Assembly (NCBI GenBank): GCA_002470465.1
Contig: DKMD01000022.1
Location: 21,372-85,371, forward strand
DNA length: 64,000 bases
Direction of reading: 5' to 3'
Source of the DNA: Pluralibacter sp. UBA7423
GTDB lineage: Bacteria > Pseudomonadota > Gammaproteobacteria > Enterobacterales > Enterobacteriaceae
The notes under the pieces are model-generated. The model searched no databases, had not been told where the DNA came from, and worked only from the letters and a program-made list of their open reading frames with translations. Shown here piece after piece: positions 20,660-32,417 of this stretch. A program made the position numbers and the translations under genes. Each line of letters starts with the position of its first letter. The first letter of the stretch is position 1.

Positions 20660-22726
20660 ATGCCTACCACCGCAATGAGCGATCTCAGCCAGCAGGGGCT
20701 GCTCGACATCACCCGCGCCTTGTTACAGCAAAACGATTTAAACGGCGTGTGCGAAACGCTGACTCGTCTCGTCCGCCAGGCCGGTCTTGGCGATCGCGTG
20801 GCCGTGCTGCTGTGGCAGCCGGGCTATCAGCGCGTCAGCTATCACGCCAGCGCCCCCTACGATAATGACCGCCTCGTTCAGGAGGAAAGCCTTCTGGCGC
20901 AGGGGCCCATGCAGCGCCTGCTTACCCGGCCGGACACTCTGCAATGCGACTTTCACGAATTTGGCAAAGCCTGGCCGGAGCTCGCGGCATGCGAACGCTA
21001 TTGTGCGTTTGGCCGCTACGCCCTGCTGCCGCTGGCTCAGGAAGGCAGAATTGTCGGCGGGTGTGAGGTCATACGCACCCGCCCGACCGCCTGGAGCGAT
21101 GCTGAATTGCAAAGGCTGCAAACGCTGACGCAGCTGGTCGCTATCGTCACGGAGCAGTTTCAGAGTCGCCTGAGCTCGGGCAGTGACCGCCAGCAGCTGC
21201 AGCTTGAGCGGGACAACTTCCGCATCCTGGTGGACGTCACCAACGCCGTACTGTCGCGCCTCGATATCGACGAGCTGGTCAGCGAGGTGGCGAAGTCGCT
21301 GCATCACTACTTCCACATTGATGCGATAAGCGTGGTGCTGCAAAGCCCACAGCCGGGCAAACTTGACGTTTATACCAGCCATTACCTCGACGGTGATGCG
21401 CCGCTGCATGACGTCAGCGAAGTGGCAAAGAGCGGCTCGCTCAGCGAACAGGTCTTTAAGCATCAGCAGATGATGCTGCTGACGCTGGCCGACATGCAGC
21501 TGGCGCAGGGCGACCGCCAGCTTTTTTCGCTGTGGGGCAACGAGCTGCAAAGCATTTGCCTGCTGCCGCTGCTGTCTGGCGACACGACGCTCGGCGTCCT
21601 TAAGCTCGCCCAACGCGACAAGCAGGTCTTTACGGCCAGCAATCTCCGACTGCTGCACCAGATTGCCGAGCGGGTGGCGATTGCGATTGATAACGCGCTG
21701 GCCTACCAGGAGATCCAGCGCCTGAAAGAGCGGCTGGCGGATGAGAACAAGGTGCTCACCGAGCAGCTCAATACGCTGGATAATGAGTTTGGCGAAATCA
21801 TCGGCCGCAGCGACGCAATGCGTGACGTGCTGCGCCAGGTAGAGATGGTGGCGCAAAGCGACAGCACCGTGCTGCTCCTCGGCGAAACCGGCACCGGTAA
21901 AGAGCTGATTGCGAGGGCAATCCATAATCTCAGCCGCCGCCGCGAGCAGCGAATGATCAAGATGAACTGCGCCGCGATGCCCGCCGGGCTGATTGAAAGC
22001 GATCTGTTTGGCCACTCGAAAGGCGCGTTCACCGGCGCAAGCGCCCCGCGCGCCGGGCGTTTTGAACTGGCGGATAAAAGCTCGCTGTTTCTGGATGAAG
22101 TCGGCGATATGCCGCTCGAGCTGCAGCCCAAGCTGCTGCGCGTGTTGCAGGAACAGGAGTTTGAGCGCCTTGGCAGTAATAAGCTGATTCGCACAGACGT
22201 ACGCCTGATTGCGGCCACCAACCGCGATCTCCGCCAGATGGTCGAAGAGCGGCTGTTTCGCAGCGATCTCTATTACCGCCTGAACGTCTTCCCCATACAG
22301 CTTCCGCCGCTTCGCGAACGCCCTGACGATATCCCGCTGCTGGCGAAGGCGTTCACCACCAAAATCGCCCGTCGGCTGGGTCGCCAGATTGACAGCATCC
22401 CGGCGCGTACCCTGCAAACGCTGAGTGAGATGCCGTGGCCGGGTAACGTGCGTGAGCTGGAAAACGTGATTGAGCGCGCTGTTCTGCTGACGCCGGGCAG
22501 CGTTTTGCAACTTTCTCAGCCCGAAATGCCCTTCACCGCGCCCGGCCCGACGGCAGAACCAAAGCTTGAGGGCGAAGACGAGGCACAGCAAATTATTCGT
22601 ATACTGAAAGAAACGAACGGCGTGGTCGCGGGACCGAAAGGGGCTGCGCAGCGTCTTGGGCTCAAGCGTACGACGCTGCTTTCCCGGATGAAACGTCTCG
22701 GCATTGAGAAAGACGCACTGGTGTAA
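20660..22726 (+). CDS. fhlA: FhlA, formate-responsive sigma-54 activator
   Basis: The 688-residue protein (692 in E. coli) has two N-terminal GAF-type regions for formate sensing. An AAA+ domain follows, with [14 protein letters not shown] and LFLDEVGD, then the C-terminal helix-turn-helix [20 protein letters not shown]. It activates hyf and hyp through the -24/-12 promoters. It lies 21 nt after hypE, in the same transcript. It is a paralogue of the shorter HyfR at 4159. Confidence 0.97.
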   Translation: MPTTAMSDLSQQGLLDITRALLQQNDLNGVCETLTRLVRQAGLGDRVAVLLWQPGYQRVSYHASAPYDNDRLVQEESLLAQGPMQRLLTRPDTLQCDFHEFGKAWPELAACERYCAFGRYALLPLAQEGRIVGGCEVIRTRPTAWSDAELQRLQTLTQLVAIVTEQFQSRLSSGSDRQQLQLERDNFRILVDVTNAVLSRLDIDELVSEVAKSLHHYFHIDAISVVLQSPQPGKLDVYTSHYLDGDAPLHDVSEVAKSGSLSEQVFKHQQMMLLTLADMQLAQGDRQLFSLWGNELQSICLLPLLSGDTTLGVLKLAQRDKQVFTASNLRLLHQIAERVAIAIDNALAYQEIQRLKERLADENKVLTEQLNTLDNEFGEIIGRSDAMRDVLRQVEMVAQSDSTVLLLGETGTGKELIARAIHNLSRRREQRMIKMNCAAMPAGLIESDLFGHSKGAFTGASAPRAGRFELADKSSLFLDEVGDMPLELQPKLLRVLQEQEFERLGSNKLIRTDVRLIAATNRDLRQMVEERLFRSDLYYRLNVFPIQLPPLRERPDDIPLLAKAFTTKIARRLGRQIDSIPARTLQTLSEMPWPGNVRELENVIERAVLLTPGSVLQLSQPEMPFTAPGPTAEPKLEGEDEAQQIIRILKETNGVVAGPKGAAQRLGLKRTTLLSRMKRLGIEKDALV

Positions 22727-22775
22727 ATCACCGTGACGGGCTATAAAACCTGCACACTCAAAGAAAGGAGGCAAT

Positions 22776-23204
22776 ATGTCAGTATCAGCACGCAATCAGC
22801 TTAGCGGGAAAGTCAGCGCCGTCGCATCGGGCGCAGTGAACGACGAAGTTGAATTGACCCTCGCGGACGGGGCAAAGCTTGTGGCGATCGTCACCCACAG
22901 CAGTCAGCAGGCGCTCGGTCTTGTTGCAGGTAAGGAAGCCGTGGCGCTGATCAAAGCGCCGTGGGTAACCCTTGCCAGCGAAGACTGCGGCCTGAAATTC
23001 TCTGCGCGCAATCAGTTTGCCGGCAGCGTTTCGCAGGTGACGGAAGGCGCGGTAAACGCAACGGTACATATCAAAACGGATGCCGGGTTTGAGCTTGTCG
23101 CCGTAATCACCAACGAGAGCCAGCATGAGATGAAGCTCACTGCCGGCAGCCGTGTCATTGCCCTGATCAAAGCTTCGGCTATTCTGCTCGCCACCCGCGC
23201 TTAA
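22776..23204 (+). CDS. Tandem Mop (TOBE) domain molybdate-binding protein
   Basis: The 142-residue protein consists of two Mop/TOBE domains. Each starts SARNQ(L/F)(S/A)G and continues through GAVN...V to a central S-(Q/E)-x-x-x-x-L and a final VIALIKA or AVALIKA. Such proteins store or buffer molybdate. It has a strong AGGAGG ribosome site and follows fhlA by 49 nt. Formate dehydrogenase H needs molybdenum, so the position may reflect a role in supplying it. E. coli K-12 has no gene here. No gene symbol is assigned. Confidence 0.85.
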   Translation: MSVSARNQLSGKVSAVASGAVNDEVELTLADGAKLVAIVTHSSQQALGLVAGKEAVALIKAPWVTLASEDCGLKFSARNQFAGSVSQVTEGAVNATVHIKTDAGFELVAVITNESQHEMKLTAGSRVIALIKASAILLATRA

Positions 23205-23211
23205 GTACCAG

Positions 23212-23240
23212 ACACGCCGTGTATGCTACGGCGTGTTTCC
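23212..23240. terminator. Hairpin terminator between the Mop gene and ygbA
   Basis: ACACGCCG (23212-23219) pairs with CGGCGTGT (23229-23236) and is followed by TTTCCCC. It lies between the convergent genes and reaches into the last codons of ygbA. Confidence 0.6.
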
Positions 23241-23585
23241 CCGTTTCTTTGGCCGATATTTCTCCGGCAACTCGGGCACTGCACGACGATCGTCGAGCAA
23301 ATGCAGGATCGTCAGGATCGGATGCCGCCACAGCATTCTCGGCCCTGCCCAGCGCATAATCTGCTTCATCTCTTCCCGCTTTGCGGGCTGATAGCAATGC
23401 ACCGGGCACTGCTTGCAGGCGGGTTTCTCCTCACCAAAGACGCATTTATCCAGCCGCTTATCCGCGTAGGCGTTCAGCGCCTGATAGTGCTCTTCGTCCT
23501 GCAACGCCTGCGGACAGCGCCGGGCGTAGAGCGCTATCATCCGGCGGATAGTCAGCTTTTCCCGGCCAATACGGCTTGCGGTCAT
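23226..23585 (-). CDS. ygbA: YgbA family protein (nitrosative-stress associated)
   Basis: The 119-residue cytosolic protein is cysteine-rich, with the conserved block DKCVFGEEKPACKQCPVHC followed by MRWAGPRMLWRHPI. It matches E. coli YgbA, a NsrR-regulated protein linked to recovery from nitrosative stress; its biochemical role is not settled. I chose the ATG at 23585 because GGAG lies 7 nt upstream. Two upstream ATGs (23612, 23717) lack ribosome sites. Confidence 0.85.
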   Translation of the reverse strand: MTASRIGREKLTIRRMIALYARRCPQALQDEEHYQALNAYADKRLDKCVFGEEKPACKQCPVHCYQPAKREEMKQIMRWAGPRMLWRHPILTILHLLDDRRAVPELPEKYRPKKRGNTP

Positions 23586-24115
23586 CAGGATTCTCCGGTC
23601 TATAAGTTGCATTGATGATACCTGTTCAGGTGCCGCCATTCCATTCTCTGGATCAATGCCTGTCCAAAAAGCGATCCATGATGCATGAAGGAAAACGCGT
23701 TGATGAAACAACACCAAAGCTTTTAATTGTTATGCGAGCAGCCACACCACTTCGGCAATGCCCCGGCTCAGGGTTTATGCCGGGTGCACGGGCATATTGC
23801 TTATCCCGGCACAGCTTCTGGCGGCGGCCTCACCTTTTACCTGGGCCTGGCTGAATACTCGTCCCGGAATGCAGGGGACCCTATGGTTTTCGCTCATTCC
23901 CGGCGTAATGATCGCGTTTCGTACCATGGCGTTGGCAAAACAGACGCGTACTTTTCGGCCTTATACCGGGCAACCTTCCAGTTCAGCATGAAACATCAGA
24001 TCAATTTCATTTGCCGTGGAAGCCGCTACGCAATTCTGAGATATGTTTCACGAACACCTGTTTTTACATCCACCCCTTACGTATTCTTCCCATACAAAAA
24101 AAGGAGTGAAGCGAC
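23586..24115. other. Gene-poor 530-bp stretch between ygbA and the SymE-like gene; possible small membrane ORF
   Basis: Apart from the ygbA upstream region I see no well-supported gene. An open frame at 23758-23991 (plus, 77 residues) encodes two hydrophobic stretches (GILLIPAQLLAAA and GTLWFSLIPGVMIAF). It has no ribosome site and no family I recognise. It may be a small membrane protein or the remnant of one. The last 60 bp contain the promoter and ribosome site of the SymE-like gene. Confidence 0.35.
23604..23626 (-). promoter_or_regulatory. Possible NsrR-binding site upstream of ygbA
   Basis: The 23-bp stretch begins AAGTTGCATT and ends ATACCTGTT. It matches about 16 of 22 positions of the NsrR palindrome (AAGATGCATTT and its mirror). 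It lies 19-41 nt upstream of the chosen ygbA start. The right half is weak. Confidence 0.4.
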
Positions 24116-24370
24116 ATGAATCCACCCGTTACGCTGATAAAAGAGGAAGCCAAATCCGCACGCCGGATCAAGGTCGGCTATGTCAGGAAGCGCCACCAGG
24201 ATCCCAAAACGGGACGTACACGCCGTTATAGCCTTCATCCAAGCCTGGTGTTGAGCGGGAACTGGCTAAAAGAGGCGGGTTTCCCTACCGGCGCATGCGT
24301 GTCAGTAACCATTAAGCACGGGCAGCTGATTTTACAGTCTGAGCAAAAGCCGGTTCACACACTGGACTAA
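24116..24370 (+). CDS. SymE-like toxin-family protein
   Basis: The 84-residue protein has the SymE core: a basic V(G/S)Y-R segment, [38 protein letters not shown]. This corresponds to the IPAITLKGQWLEAAGFATG...V...GCIVL segment of E. coli SymE. It has an AGGAGTG ribosome site 8 nt before the ATG. SymE is an SOS-induced AbrB-fold protein normally repressed by the antisense RNA SymR. A SymR-like RNA could lie opposite the leader at 24050-24130, but I cannot show one. Confidence 0.75.
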   Translation: MNPPVTLIKEEAKSARRIKVGYVRKRHQDPKTGRTRRYSLHPSLVLSGNWLKEAGFPTGACVSVTIKHGQLILQSEQKPVHTLD

Positions 24371-24527
24371 GGCCAGATTTCGTCACTTTTTGTTGAAATT
24401 TCAGGCTCGCTTCAAGTGCAGATTTTACTGCGAGAACAGGCGCGTTCATGCGACAATGACCGCAACGATTTTGCATATAAAATGCCTGAATATTATTGTT
24501 TTTCAACGAAATGGACATCATAACTCC

Positions 24528-27089
24528 ATGAGCACACTCGACAATTTAGACGCCCACACGCCGATGATGCAGCAGTACCTGAAGCTGAAAGCCCAGCATC
24601 CGGAAATCCTGCTCTTTTACCGCATGGGCGATTTTTACGAGTTATTTTACGACGACGCCAAACGCGCTTCGCAGCTGCTCGATATCTCGCTAACCAAACG
24701 CGGGGCATCCGCAGGTGAGCCCATTCCGATGGCGGGCGTGCCGCATCATGCCGTTGAAAACTACCTCGCTAAGCTCGTCAATCTTGGTGAGTCAGCCGCC
24801 ATCTGTGAGCAGATTGGCGACCCGGCCACCAGCAAAGGCCCCGTCGAGCGTAAAGTCGTCCGCATCGTCACGCCTGGCACCATCAGCGATGAAGCGCTGT
24901 TGCAGGAGCGCCAGGATAACCTGCTGGCCGCCATCTGGCAGGACAGTAAAGGCTACGGCTATGCTACGCTGGACATCAGCTCCGGTCGCTTTCGCCTGAG
25001 CGAGCCCGCAGACCGGGAAACCATGGCGGCAGAGCTCCAGCGTACCAATCCTGCTGAGCTGCTTTACGCGGAAGACTTTGCCGAAACGGCGCTGATTGAA
25101 GGCCGACGTGGCCTGCGCCGTCGCCCGCTGTGGGAATTCGAAATTGATACCGCACGCCAGCAGCTAAACCTGCAGTTCGGCACGCGCGACCTCGTTGGTT
25201 TTGGCGTGGAAAATGCGCCGCGTGGCCTGTGCGCTGCGGGTTGCTTATTACAGTATGTGAAAGACACCCAACGCACTTCCCTGCCGCATATTCGTTCCAT
25301 CACCATGGAGCGCCAGCAGGACAGCATCATCATGGATGCGGCAACGCGCCGGAATCTGGAAATTACCCAGAATCTGGCGGGCGGCATCGAAAACACGCTG
25401 GCCGCCGTGCTGGATCGCACCGTGACGCCAATGGGCAGCCGCATGCTGAAACGCTGGCTGCATATGCCCGTGCGCGATACAAAAGTTCTTATCGAGCGTC
25501 AGCAAACGCTCGGCGCATTACAGGATCGCTATGATGAACTGCAGCCGGTTCTGCGCCAGGTTGGCGACCTGGAGCGTATTCTTGCACGCCTCGCCCTGCG
25601 TACAGCGCGCCCGCGTGATTTAGCCCGTATGCGCCACGCCTTCCAGCAGTTGCCGGAATTGCGCGAACAGCTGATGAGCGTGGACAGCGCTCCCGTGCAA
25701 AAACTACGTGAAGCGATGGGGGAATTCACCGAGCTTCGCGAACTGCTAGAACGTTCGATCATCGAAACGCCGCCGGTGCTGGTTCGCGACGGTGGCGTCA
25801 TTGCGCCGGGCTATCATGAAGAGCTGGATGAGTGGCGTGCGCTGGCCGATGGCGCAACGGACTACCTCGACAGGCTGGAGATTCGCGAACGCGAACGCCT
25901 TGGGCTGGATACGCTGAAGGTAGGCTATAACGCCGTTCACGGATACTACATTCAGATAAGCCGTGGTCAGAGCCACATGGCACCGATTCATTACGTTCGC
26001 CGCCAGACTCTGAAGAACGCCGAGCGCTATATCATTCCGGAACTCAAAGAGTACGAAGACAAAGTGCTGACATCGAAAGGCAAAGCGCTGGCGCTGGAAA
26101 AACAGCTCTATGATGAACTGTTCGACCTGCTGCTGCCGCACCTGGCGGAACTGCAGCAAAGCGCAGCGGCGCTGGCTGAGCTCGATGTTCTGGTGAACCT
26201 TGCGGAACGTGCAGAAGCTCTGAACTACTGCTGCCCAACGTTCAGCGACAAGCCCGGCATTCGCATCACCGAAGGCCGTCATCCGGTCGTCGAACAGGTG
26301 CTAAATGAGCCGTTTATCGCCAACCCGCTAAATCTGTCACCGCAGCGCCGGATGCTGATCATCACCGGGCCGAACATGGGCGGTAAAAGTACCTATATGC
26401 GCCAGACCGCGCTGATTGCCCTGCTGGCCTATATCGGCAGCTACGTTCCGGCGCAGAAAGTGGAGATCGGCCCGATAGACAGGATCTTTACCCGCGTCGG
26501 CGCAGCGGACGATCTTGCCAGCGGTCGCTCTACCTTTATGGTTGAGATGACAGAAACCGCAAATATTCTGCACAATGCCACCGAGCAGAGCCTGGTGCTG
26601 ATGGATGAGATCGGCCGCGGAACCTCAACGTACGATGGCCTTTCTCTCGCATGGGCCTGCGCCGAAGGCCTCGCAAACCGTATTAAAGCCCTGACGCTGT
26701 TCGCAACCCACTATTTCGAGCTGACGCAGCTGCCGGAAAAAATGGAAGGCGTGGCGAACGTTCATCTCGATGCGCTGGAGCACGGCGACACTATCGCCTT
26801 CATGCACAGCGTGCAGGATGGCGCGGCCAGCAAGAGCTACGGCCTTGCCGTTGCTGCACTGGCGGGCGTGCCGAAAGAGGTGATTAAACGCGCGCGTCAG
26901 AAACTTCGCGAGCTGGAAAGCCTGTCGCCAAATGCCGGAGCGACGCAGGTTGACGGCACGCAGATGTCATTGCTTTCCGCACCGGAAGAAACGTCTCCTG
27001 CCGTAGAAGCACTGGAAAATCTTGACCCGGATTCACTGACGCCGCGCCAAGCGCTGGAGTGGATCTACCGATTGAAGAGTCTGGTGTAA
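24528..27089 (+). CDS. mutS: MutS, DNA mismatch-recognition ATPase
   Basis: The 853-residue protein is the same length as E. coli MutS and starts [18 protein letters not shown]. The mismatch-wedge motif is GDFYE (Phe36). The Walker A is [13 protein letters not shown] and the Walker B region is [15 protein letters not shown]. The ATG at 24528 was chosen by family length; the frame stays open 46 codons upstream, but that stretch is promoter sequence. Confidence 0.97.
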   Translation: MSTLDNLDAHTPMMQQYLKLKAQHPEILLFYRMGDFYELFYDDAKRASQLLDISLTKRGASAGEPIPMAGVPHHAVENYLAKLVNLGESAAICEQIGDPATSKGPVERKVVRIVTPGTISDEALLQERQDNLLAAIWQDSKGYGYATLDISSGRFRLSEPADRETMAAELQRTNPAELLYAEDFAETALIEGRRGLRRRPLWEFEIDTARQQLNLQFGTRDLVGFGVENAPRGLCAAGCLLQYVKDTQRTSLPHIRSITMERQQDSIIMDAATRRNLEITQNLAGGIENTLAAVLDRTVTPMGSRMLKRWLHMPVRDTKVLIERQQTLGALQDRYDELQPVLRQVGDLERILARLALRTARPRDLARMRHAFQQLPELREQLMSVDSAPVQKLREAMGEFTELRELLERSIIETPPVLVRDGGVIAPGYHEELDEWRALADGATDYLDRLEIRERERLGLDTLKVGYNAVHGYYIQISRGQSHMAPIHYVRRQTLKNAERYIIPELKEYEDKVLTSKGKALALEKQLYDELFDLLLPHLAELQQSAAALAELDVLVNLAERAEALNYCCPTFSDKPGIRITEGRHPVVEQVLNEPFIANPLNLSPQRRMLIITGPNMGGKSTYMRQTALIALLAYIGSYVPAQKVEIGPIDRIFTRVGAADDLASGRSTFMVEMTETANILHNATEQSLVLMDEIGRGTSTYDGLSLAWACAEGLANRIKALTLFATHYFELTQLPEKMEGVANVHLDALEHGDTIAFMHSVQDGAASKSYGLAVAALAGVPKEVIKRARQKLRELESLSPNAGATQVDGTQMSLLSAPEETSPAVEALENLDPDSLTPRQALEWIYRLKSLV

Positions 27090-27096
27090 CCTCCGC

Positions 27097-27128
27097 TGCC
27101 GGGCGGCACTGCGCTTGCCCGGCCTGCT
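27097..27128. repeat. Single REP-type palindrome
   Basis: CTGCCGGGCGGC...GCCCGGCCTG forms one GC-rich palindromic unit just after mutS, of the same family as the other REP units in the window. Confidence 0.7.
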
Positions 27129-27154
27129 AAAGCAGCATAGGCCCTATGCCAAAG

Positions 27155-27184
27155 AAAAAGGCCAGTCTCTCGACTGGCCTTTTT
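27155..27184. terminator. Bidirectional terminator between mutS and rpoS
   Basis: A perfect 13-bp stem is formed by AAAAAGGCCAGTC (27155-27167) and GACTGGCCTTTTT (27172-27184) with a TCTC loop. The A-tract and T-tract make it work in both directions for these convergent genes. Confidence 0.93.
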
Positions 27185-27210
27185 GATGGAAACTGGTTTA
27201 TTCACGCTAT

Positions 27211-28203
27211 TTATTCACGGAAAAGCGCTTCGATATTCAGCCCTTGCCCCTGCAAAATCTCACGCAGGCGACGCAGACCTTCAACCTGAATCTGGCGAAC
27301 GCGTTCACGCGTCAGACCAATTTCACGGCCAACATCTTCAAGCGTTGCGGCTTCATACCCCAGTAAACCGAAACGACGCGCCAGCACTTCACGCTGTTTG
27401 GCGTTCAGTTCGAACAGCCATTTGACGATGCTTTGCTTCATGTCATCGTCCTGCGTGGTGTCTTCCGGACCGTTGTCTTTTTCATCGGCCAGGATGTCCA
27501 GCAGCGCTTTTTCGGAGTCACCGCCCAGGGGTGTGTCAACCGAGGTAATACGCTCGTTGAGACGCAGCATACGACTGACGTCATCAACCGGTTTGTCCAG
27601 CTGCTCAGCTATCTCTTCTGCACTTGGCTCGTGATCCAGCTTATGGGATAACTCACGTGCGGTACGCAGATAAACATTGAGCTCTTTGACAATGTGAATT
27701 GGCAGACGAATAGTACGGGTTTGGTTCATGATTGCCCGTTCAATGGTCTGACGAATCCACCAGGTTGCATAGGTTGAGAAACGAAATCCGCGTTCCGGGT
27801 CGAATTTTTCGACCGCGCGAATCAGCCCCAGATTGCCCTCTTCAATCAGATCCAGCAAAGCCAGACCACGATTGCTGTAACGACGGGCAATTTTCACCAC
27901 CAGACGCAGGTTACTTTCAATCATCCGGCGGCGGGAGGCAACGTCACCACGCAGCGCGCGTCGTGCAAAATAGACTTCTTCTTCGGCTGTTAGCAGTGGA
28001 GAGTAACCAATCTCCCCAAGGTAAAGCTGAGTCGCATCCAGCACACGCTGTGTGGCGCCCTGTGATAACAGCTCTTCCTCAGCCAGGTCGTTATCACTGG
28101 GTTCCTCTTCTACTAAGGCTTTCTCGTCGAAAACCTCTGCTCCGTTCTCATCAAATTCCGCGTCTTCATTTAAATCATGAACTTTCAGCGTATTCTGACT
28201 CAT
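27211..28203 (-). CDS. rpoS: RpoS, stationary-phase/general stress sigma factor
   Basis: The 330-residue protein is the same length as E. coli RpoS. Conserved sigma-70 regions are present: 2.1-2.4 around [20 protein letters not shown], and the region 4.2 helix-turn-helix [20 protein letters not shown]. Start [17 protein letters not shown] at 28203. By analogy with E. coli the main promoter should lie inside nlpD upstream, and the long leader should be controlled by sRNAs and Hfq. Confidence 0.97.
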   Translation of the reverse strand: MSQNTLKVHDLNEDAEFDENGAEVFDEKALVEEEPSDNDLAEEELLSQGATQRVLDATQLYLGEIGYSPLLTAEEEVYFARRALRGDVASRRRMIESNLRLVVKIARRYSNRGLALLDLIEEGNLGLIRAVEKFDPERGFRFSTYATWWIRQTIERAIMNQTRTIRLPIHIVKELNVYLRTARELSHKLDHEPSAEEIAEQLDKPVDDVSRMLRLNERITSVDTPLGGDSEKALLDILADEKDNGPEDTTQDDDMKQSIVKWLFELNAKQREVLARRFGLLGYEAATLEDVGREIGLTRERVRQIQVEGLRRLREILQGQGLNIEALFRE

Positions 28204-28261
28204 AAGGTGGCTCCTACCCGTGATCCCTGGACGAAACACACCTCACGGTTGTTTCGCCTAA

Positions 28262-29404
28262 TTATCGCTGCGGCAAATACTGCAGCGGGTTGACGGATTT
28301 CCCCTTGTAACGAATTTCAAAATGCAAGCGTGTAGAACTGGTTCCGGTGCTACCCATGGTAGCGATTTTCTGCCCCGCCTTCACTTCCTGTTGTTCCCGG
28401 ACCAGCATAGTATCGTTATGGGCGTAGGCGCTCAGGTAATCATCGTTGTGTTTGATGATAATAAGATTACCGTAACCGCGCAGTGCGTTACCGGCATACA
28501 CAACGCGCCCATCTGCGGTCGCGACGATAGCCTGTCCCTTACTGCCTGCAATATCGATCCCTTTATTGCCGCCATCGCCGCCACTAAAGTTTTCGATGAT
28601 TTTACCGTCGGTCGGCCAGCGCCAGGAGGAGATTGGCGAACTGGTAGACGTAGAGCTTGCAGTCGGTTGGGTAGTGCTGACAGCGGGTGCCGTGACAGGC
28701 GCGACGACCGTAGTCGAAGGCTTATTGTTAGGCAACATTTTGTTAGCACTTTGTTCACCTGAATCCTCAGAATACGTAATTGTTGGTTTAGACGCAACCA
28801 CTGCGGAGGAATTTTGTGCAGGTTTTGAGACTAATCCAGGCGAAGCGCCGCTGGCTTCTGCGCTGGCCTGTGCTACTGCGTTATTCCCGGTGATAGGCTG
28901 CCCGGAAGCATTGCCGACCTGCAGCACCTGCCCCACGTTCAGCGCATACGGCTCCGGCACATTGTTGCGCTGCGCCAGGTCGCGGAAATCGTTGCCGGTC
29001 ACCCATGCAATATAAAACAGGGTGTCGCCGCGCTTAACGGTATAGGTGCTACCGCCGGTATAGCTGCCTTTTGGAATATCACCGTATTTACGGTTATAGA
29101 CCGCATGACCATTCACAATCTGCACCGGCTGTTCTGTCGCAGCGGGCTGCTGTTGCATCGGCTGGATCTGCGGCTGAACCGGAGCCGTCTGAACCGGCTG
29201 AGGCTGTGGCACCGACTGGGCCGGAGTGCCCATTTTTGGCGGCGGTGTAATTAACATTCCGGAATCGCTGCCGGACGACATTCCACCTACCGACGTGACC
29301 GGAGCGGGGGCATTACTGGACGATGTGCATCCTGCCAGCCAAAGTGAAACCAGTGATAAAGCCGCTACGCGACTAACGGTGAATTTAGGGCTTCCCGCGC
29401 TCAT
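28262..29404 (-). CDS. nlpD: NlpD, outer-membrane lipoprotein activator of amidase AmiC
   Basis: The 380-residue precursor has a lipobox LAGC (lipidated Cys26), then a proline/glutamine-rich linker. A LysM domain follows ([13 protein letters not shown], about residues 120-164), then a serine/threonine-rich linker and a C-terminal LytM/M23 domain. The LytM domain is degenerate: the first zinc histidine of HxxxD is missing (NKGIDIAG), although LHFEIR remains. It is therefore an activator of cell-separation amidase, not an enzyme. It lies upstream of rpoS in the same direction. Confidence 0.95.
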   Translation of the reverse strand: MSAGSPKFTVSRVAALSLVSLWLAGCTSSSNAPAPVTSVGGMSSGSDSGMLITPPPKMGTPAQSVPQPQPVQTAPVQPQIQPMQQQPAATEQPVQIVNGHAVYNRKYGDIPKGSYTGGSTYTVKRGDTLFYIAWVTGNDFRDLAQRNNVPEPYALNVGQVLQVGNASGQPITGNNAVAQASAEASGASPGLVSKPAQNSSAVVASKPTITYSEDSGEQSANKMLPNNKPSTTVVAPVTAPAVSTTQPTASSTSTSSPISSWRWPTDGKIIENFSGGDGGNKGIDIAGSKGQAIVATADGRVVYAGNALRGYGNLIIIKHNDDYLSAYAHNDTMLVREQQEVKAGQKIATMGSTGTSSTRLHFEIRYKGKSVNPLQYLPQR

Positions 29405-29529
29405 TTATCCCCCAGGAATGTGTTATCTGCCAGTGACTTAGTAACCGTGAAACGTGACGGTAATCACACTAAAAAGTGCGCTCACCCTACGCCATAAGCG
29501 GCGCTAAAAGAAACAGGAAAACTCCTGTA

Positions 29530-30891
<1,362 letters not shown>

Positions 30892-30911
<20 letters not shown>

Positions 30912-31941
30912 AATCACCTGTTGTGTTGATAAGTTCCCTTACCACACTGGTAGCAAAGCTGCCTGCCGGCAGCCAGAAACGCACCTCAACGGTGACGTCA
31001 TCCCACCAGTTCCAGCTCAGCTGTTGCGGGTAGAGCAGCATAGCGCGTCGCGCCGCTTCTACTTTTTCACGCAGCAATAAAGTCTGCAACAGCGTTTCGT
31101 CCGCGAGCGTTTGTTGCTCAAAATCCAGCGCTGCCCGCAGGGTGCCCCACTCGCCGCTGCCCGGCAGCGAGGCGGTAATCATCAGGTCACGGTTATCAAC
31201 GCGGGACTGAAGTTCAGATTGCTCTTCATCCGTTGCCACAAACCAGCTGCCGCGTCCCGCTAATTGTAGCGCATCGCCGTCAACAACTTGATTAAAGTCC
31301 GGTTTTTTTAAACGCACGCTGACCAGCTGATTAAACAACGCACTGCGGGCCGCCGACAACCAGAAACTGCGTTTATTACGATCGCGCACCGGCGCATCGC
31401 TCTGTGCCCAGCGCAGTGCGCCCTGCAAATTGCTGCCGCCGATGCCGAAACGCTGAGCGCCAAAATAGTTCGGAACGCCTTTGTCGGCAATCGCCTGTAG
31501 ACGTGTCTCGACGTCCGCACGGTCGCTGACTTCACGCAGCACGAGGGTAAAAGCGTTTCCCTTGAGCGCACCAAGGCGCAGCTTGCGCTTGTGGCGGGCG
31601 TACTCCAGGACTTTACAGCCCTCAAGCTCAAATTTGCTTAAATCAGGCATCTCTTTGCCCGGCAGACGTATGCAGATCCACTGTTCAGTGACGGCATGTT
31701 TGTCCTTCTGCCCGGCAAAGCTCACTTCACGGGCGTGAACTTTGAGGAATTTCGCCAGCGCGTCGGCGACAAAGCGGGTGTTACAGCCGTTTTTCAGAAT
31801 GCGCACCAGCAGGTGTTCGCCTTCGCCATCCGGTGAAAAGCCTAAGTCTTCAACCACCAGAAAGTCTTCCGGGTTGGCCTTCAGCAGCCCATGACCCAGC
31901 GGTTTACCGTGGAGATAAGTGAGGTCGTCGAACGCAATCAT
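30892..31941 (-). CDS. truD: TruD, tRNA pseudouridine-13 synthase
   Basis: The 349-residue enzyme has the same length as E. coli TruD. The catalytic Asp80 is in [14 protein letters not shown], and the family motif [12 protein letters not shown] is present. It modifies U13 of tRNA-Glu. The start overlaps ispF by ATGA. Confidence 0.97.
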
Positions 31942-32417
31942 GAGCGAGCCTTGTGCAACAGGGCCACCGCTTCGCAGGCGATGCCTTCGCTGCGTCCGGT
32001 AAAACCGAGTTTTTCAGTCGTCGTGGCTTTGACGTTCACGTCATCCATATGGCAGCCTAAATCTTCGGCGATAAACACGCGCATCTGTGGGATGTGCGGC
32101 AACATTTTTGGGGCCTGAGCGATGATGGTGACGTCGACGTTACCAAGCGTATAGCCTTTGGCCTGAATGCGACGCCAGGCCTCACGCAGCAGCTCACGGC
32201 TGTCGGCGCCTTTGAAAGCCGGGTCGGTGTCGGGGAACAGTTTGCCGATATCGCCCAATGCCGCCGCGCCGAGAAGGGCGTCGGTTAGCGCATGCAGCGC
32301 GACGTCGCCATCAGAGTGAGCCAGCAGGCCTTTTTCATAAGGTACGCGTACGCCGCCAATGATAATCGGGCCTTCGCCACCAAAAGCGTGTACGTCAAAA
32401 CCGTGTCCAATTCGCAT
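31938..32417 (-). CDS. ispF: IspF, 2-C-methyl-D-erythritol 2,4-cyclodiphosphate synthase
   Basis: The 159-residue essential enzyme of the MEP isoprenoid pathway starts [13 protein letters not shown], whose Asp8 and His10 bind the metal with His42 in LLAHSDGDV. The start overlaps the ispD stop (TAATG), so the two consecutive-pathway enzymes are translationally coupled. Confidence 0.97.
   Translation of the reverse strand: MRIGHGFDVHAFGGEGPIIIGGVRVPYEKGLLAHSDGDVALHALTDALLGAAALGDIGKLFPDTDPAFKGADSRELLREAWRRIQAKGYTLGNVDVTIIAQAPKMLPHIPQMRVFIAEDLGCHMDDVNVKATTTEKLGFTGRSEGIACEAVALLHKARS

Noticed and set aside
20738..22795. 685-residue open frame on the minus strand opposite fhlA
   Set aside because: It is the exact shadow of fhlA, with basic, histidine/glutamine-rich composition typical of antisense frames in GC-rich DNA, and no ribosome site.
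28322..28762. 146-residue frame opposite nlpD
   Set aside because: Antisense of conserved nlpD; no supporting signals.
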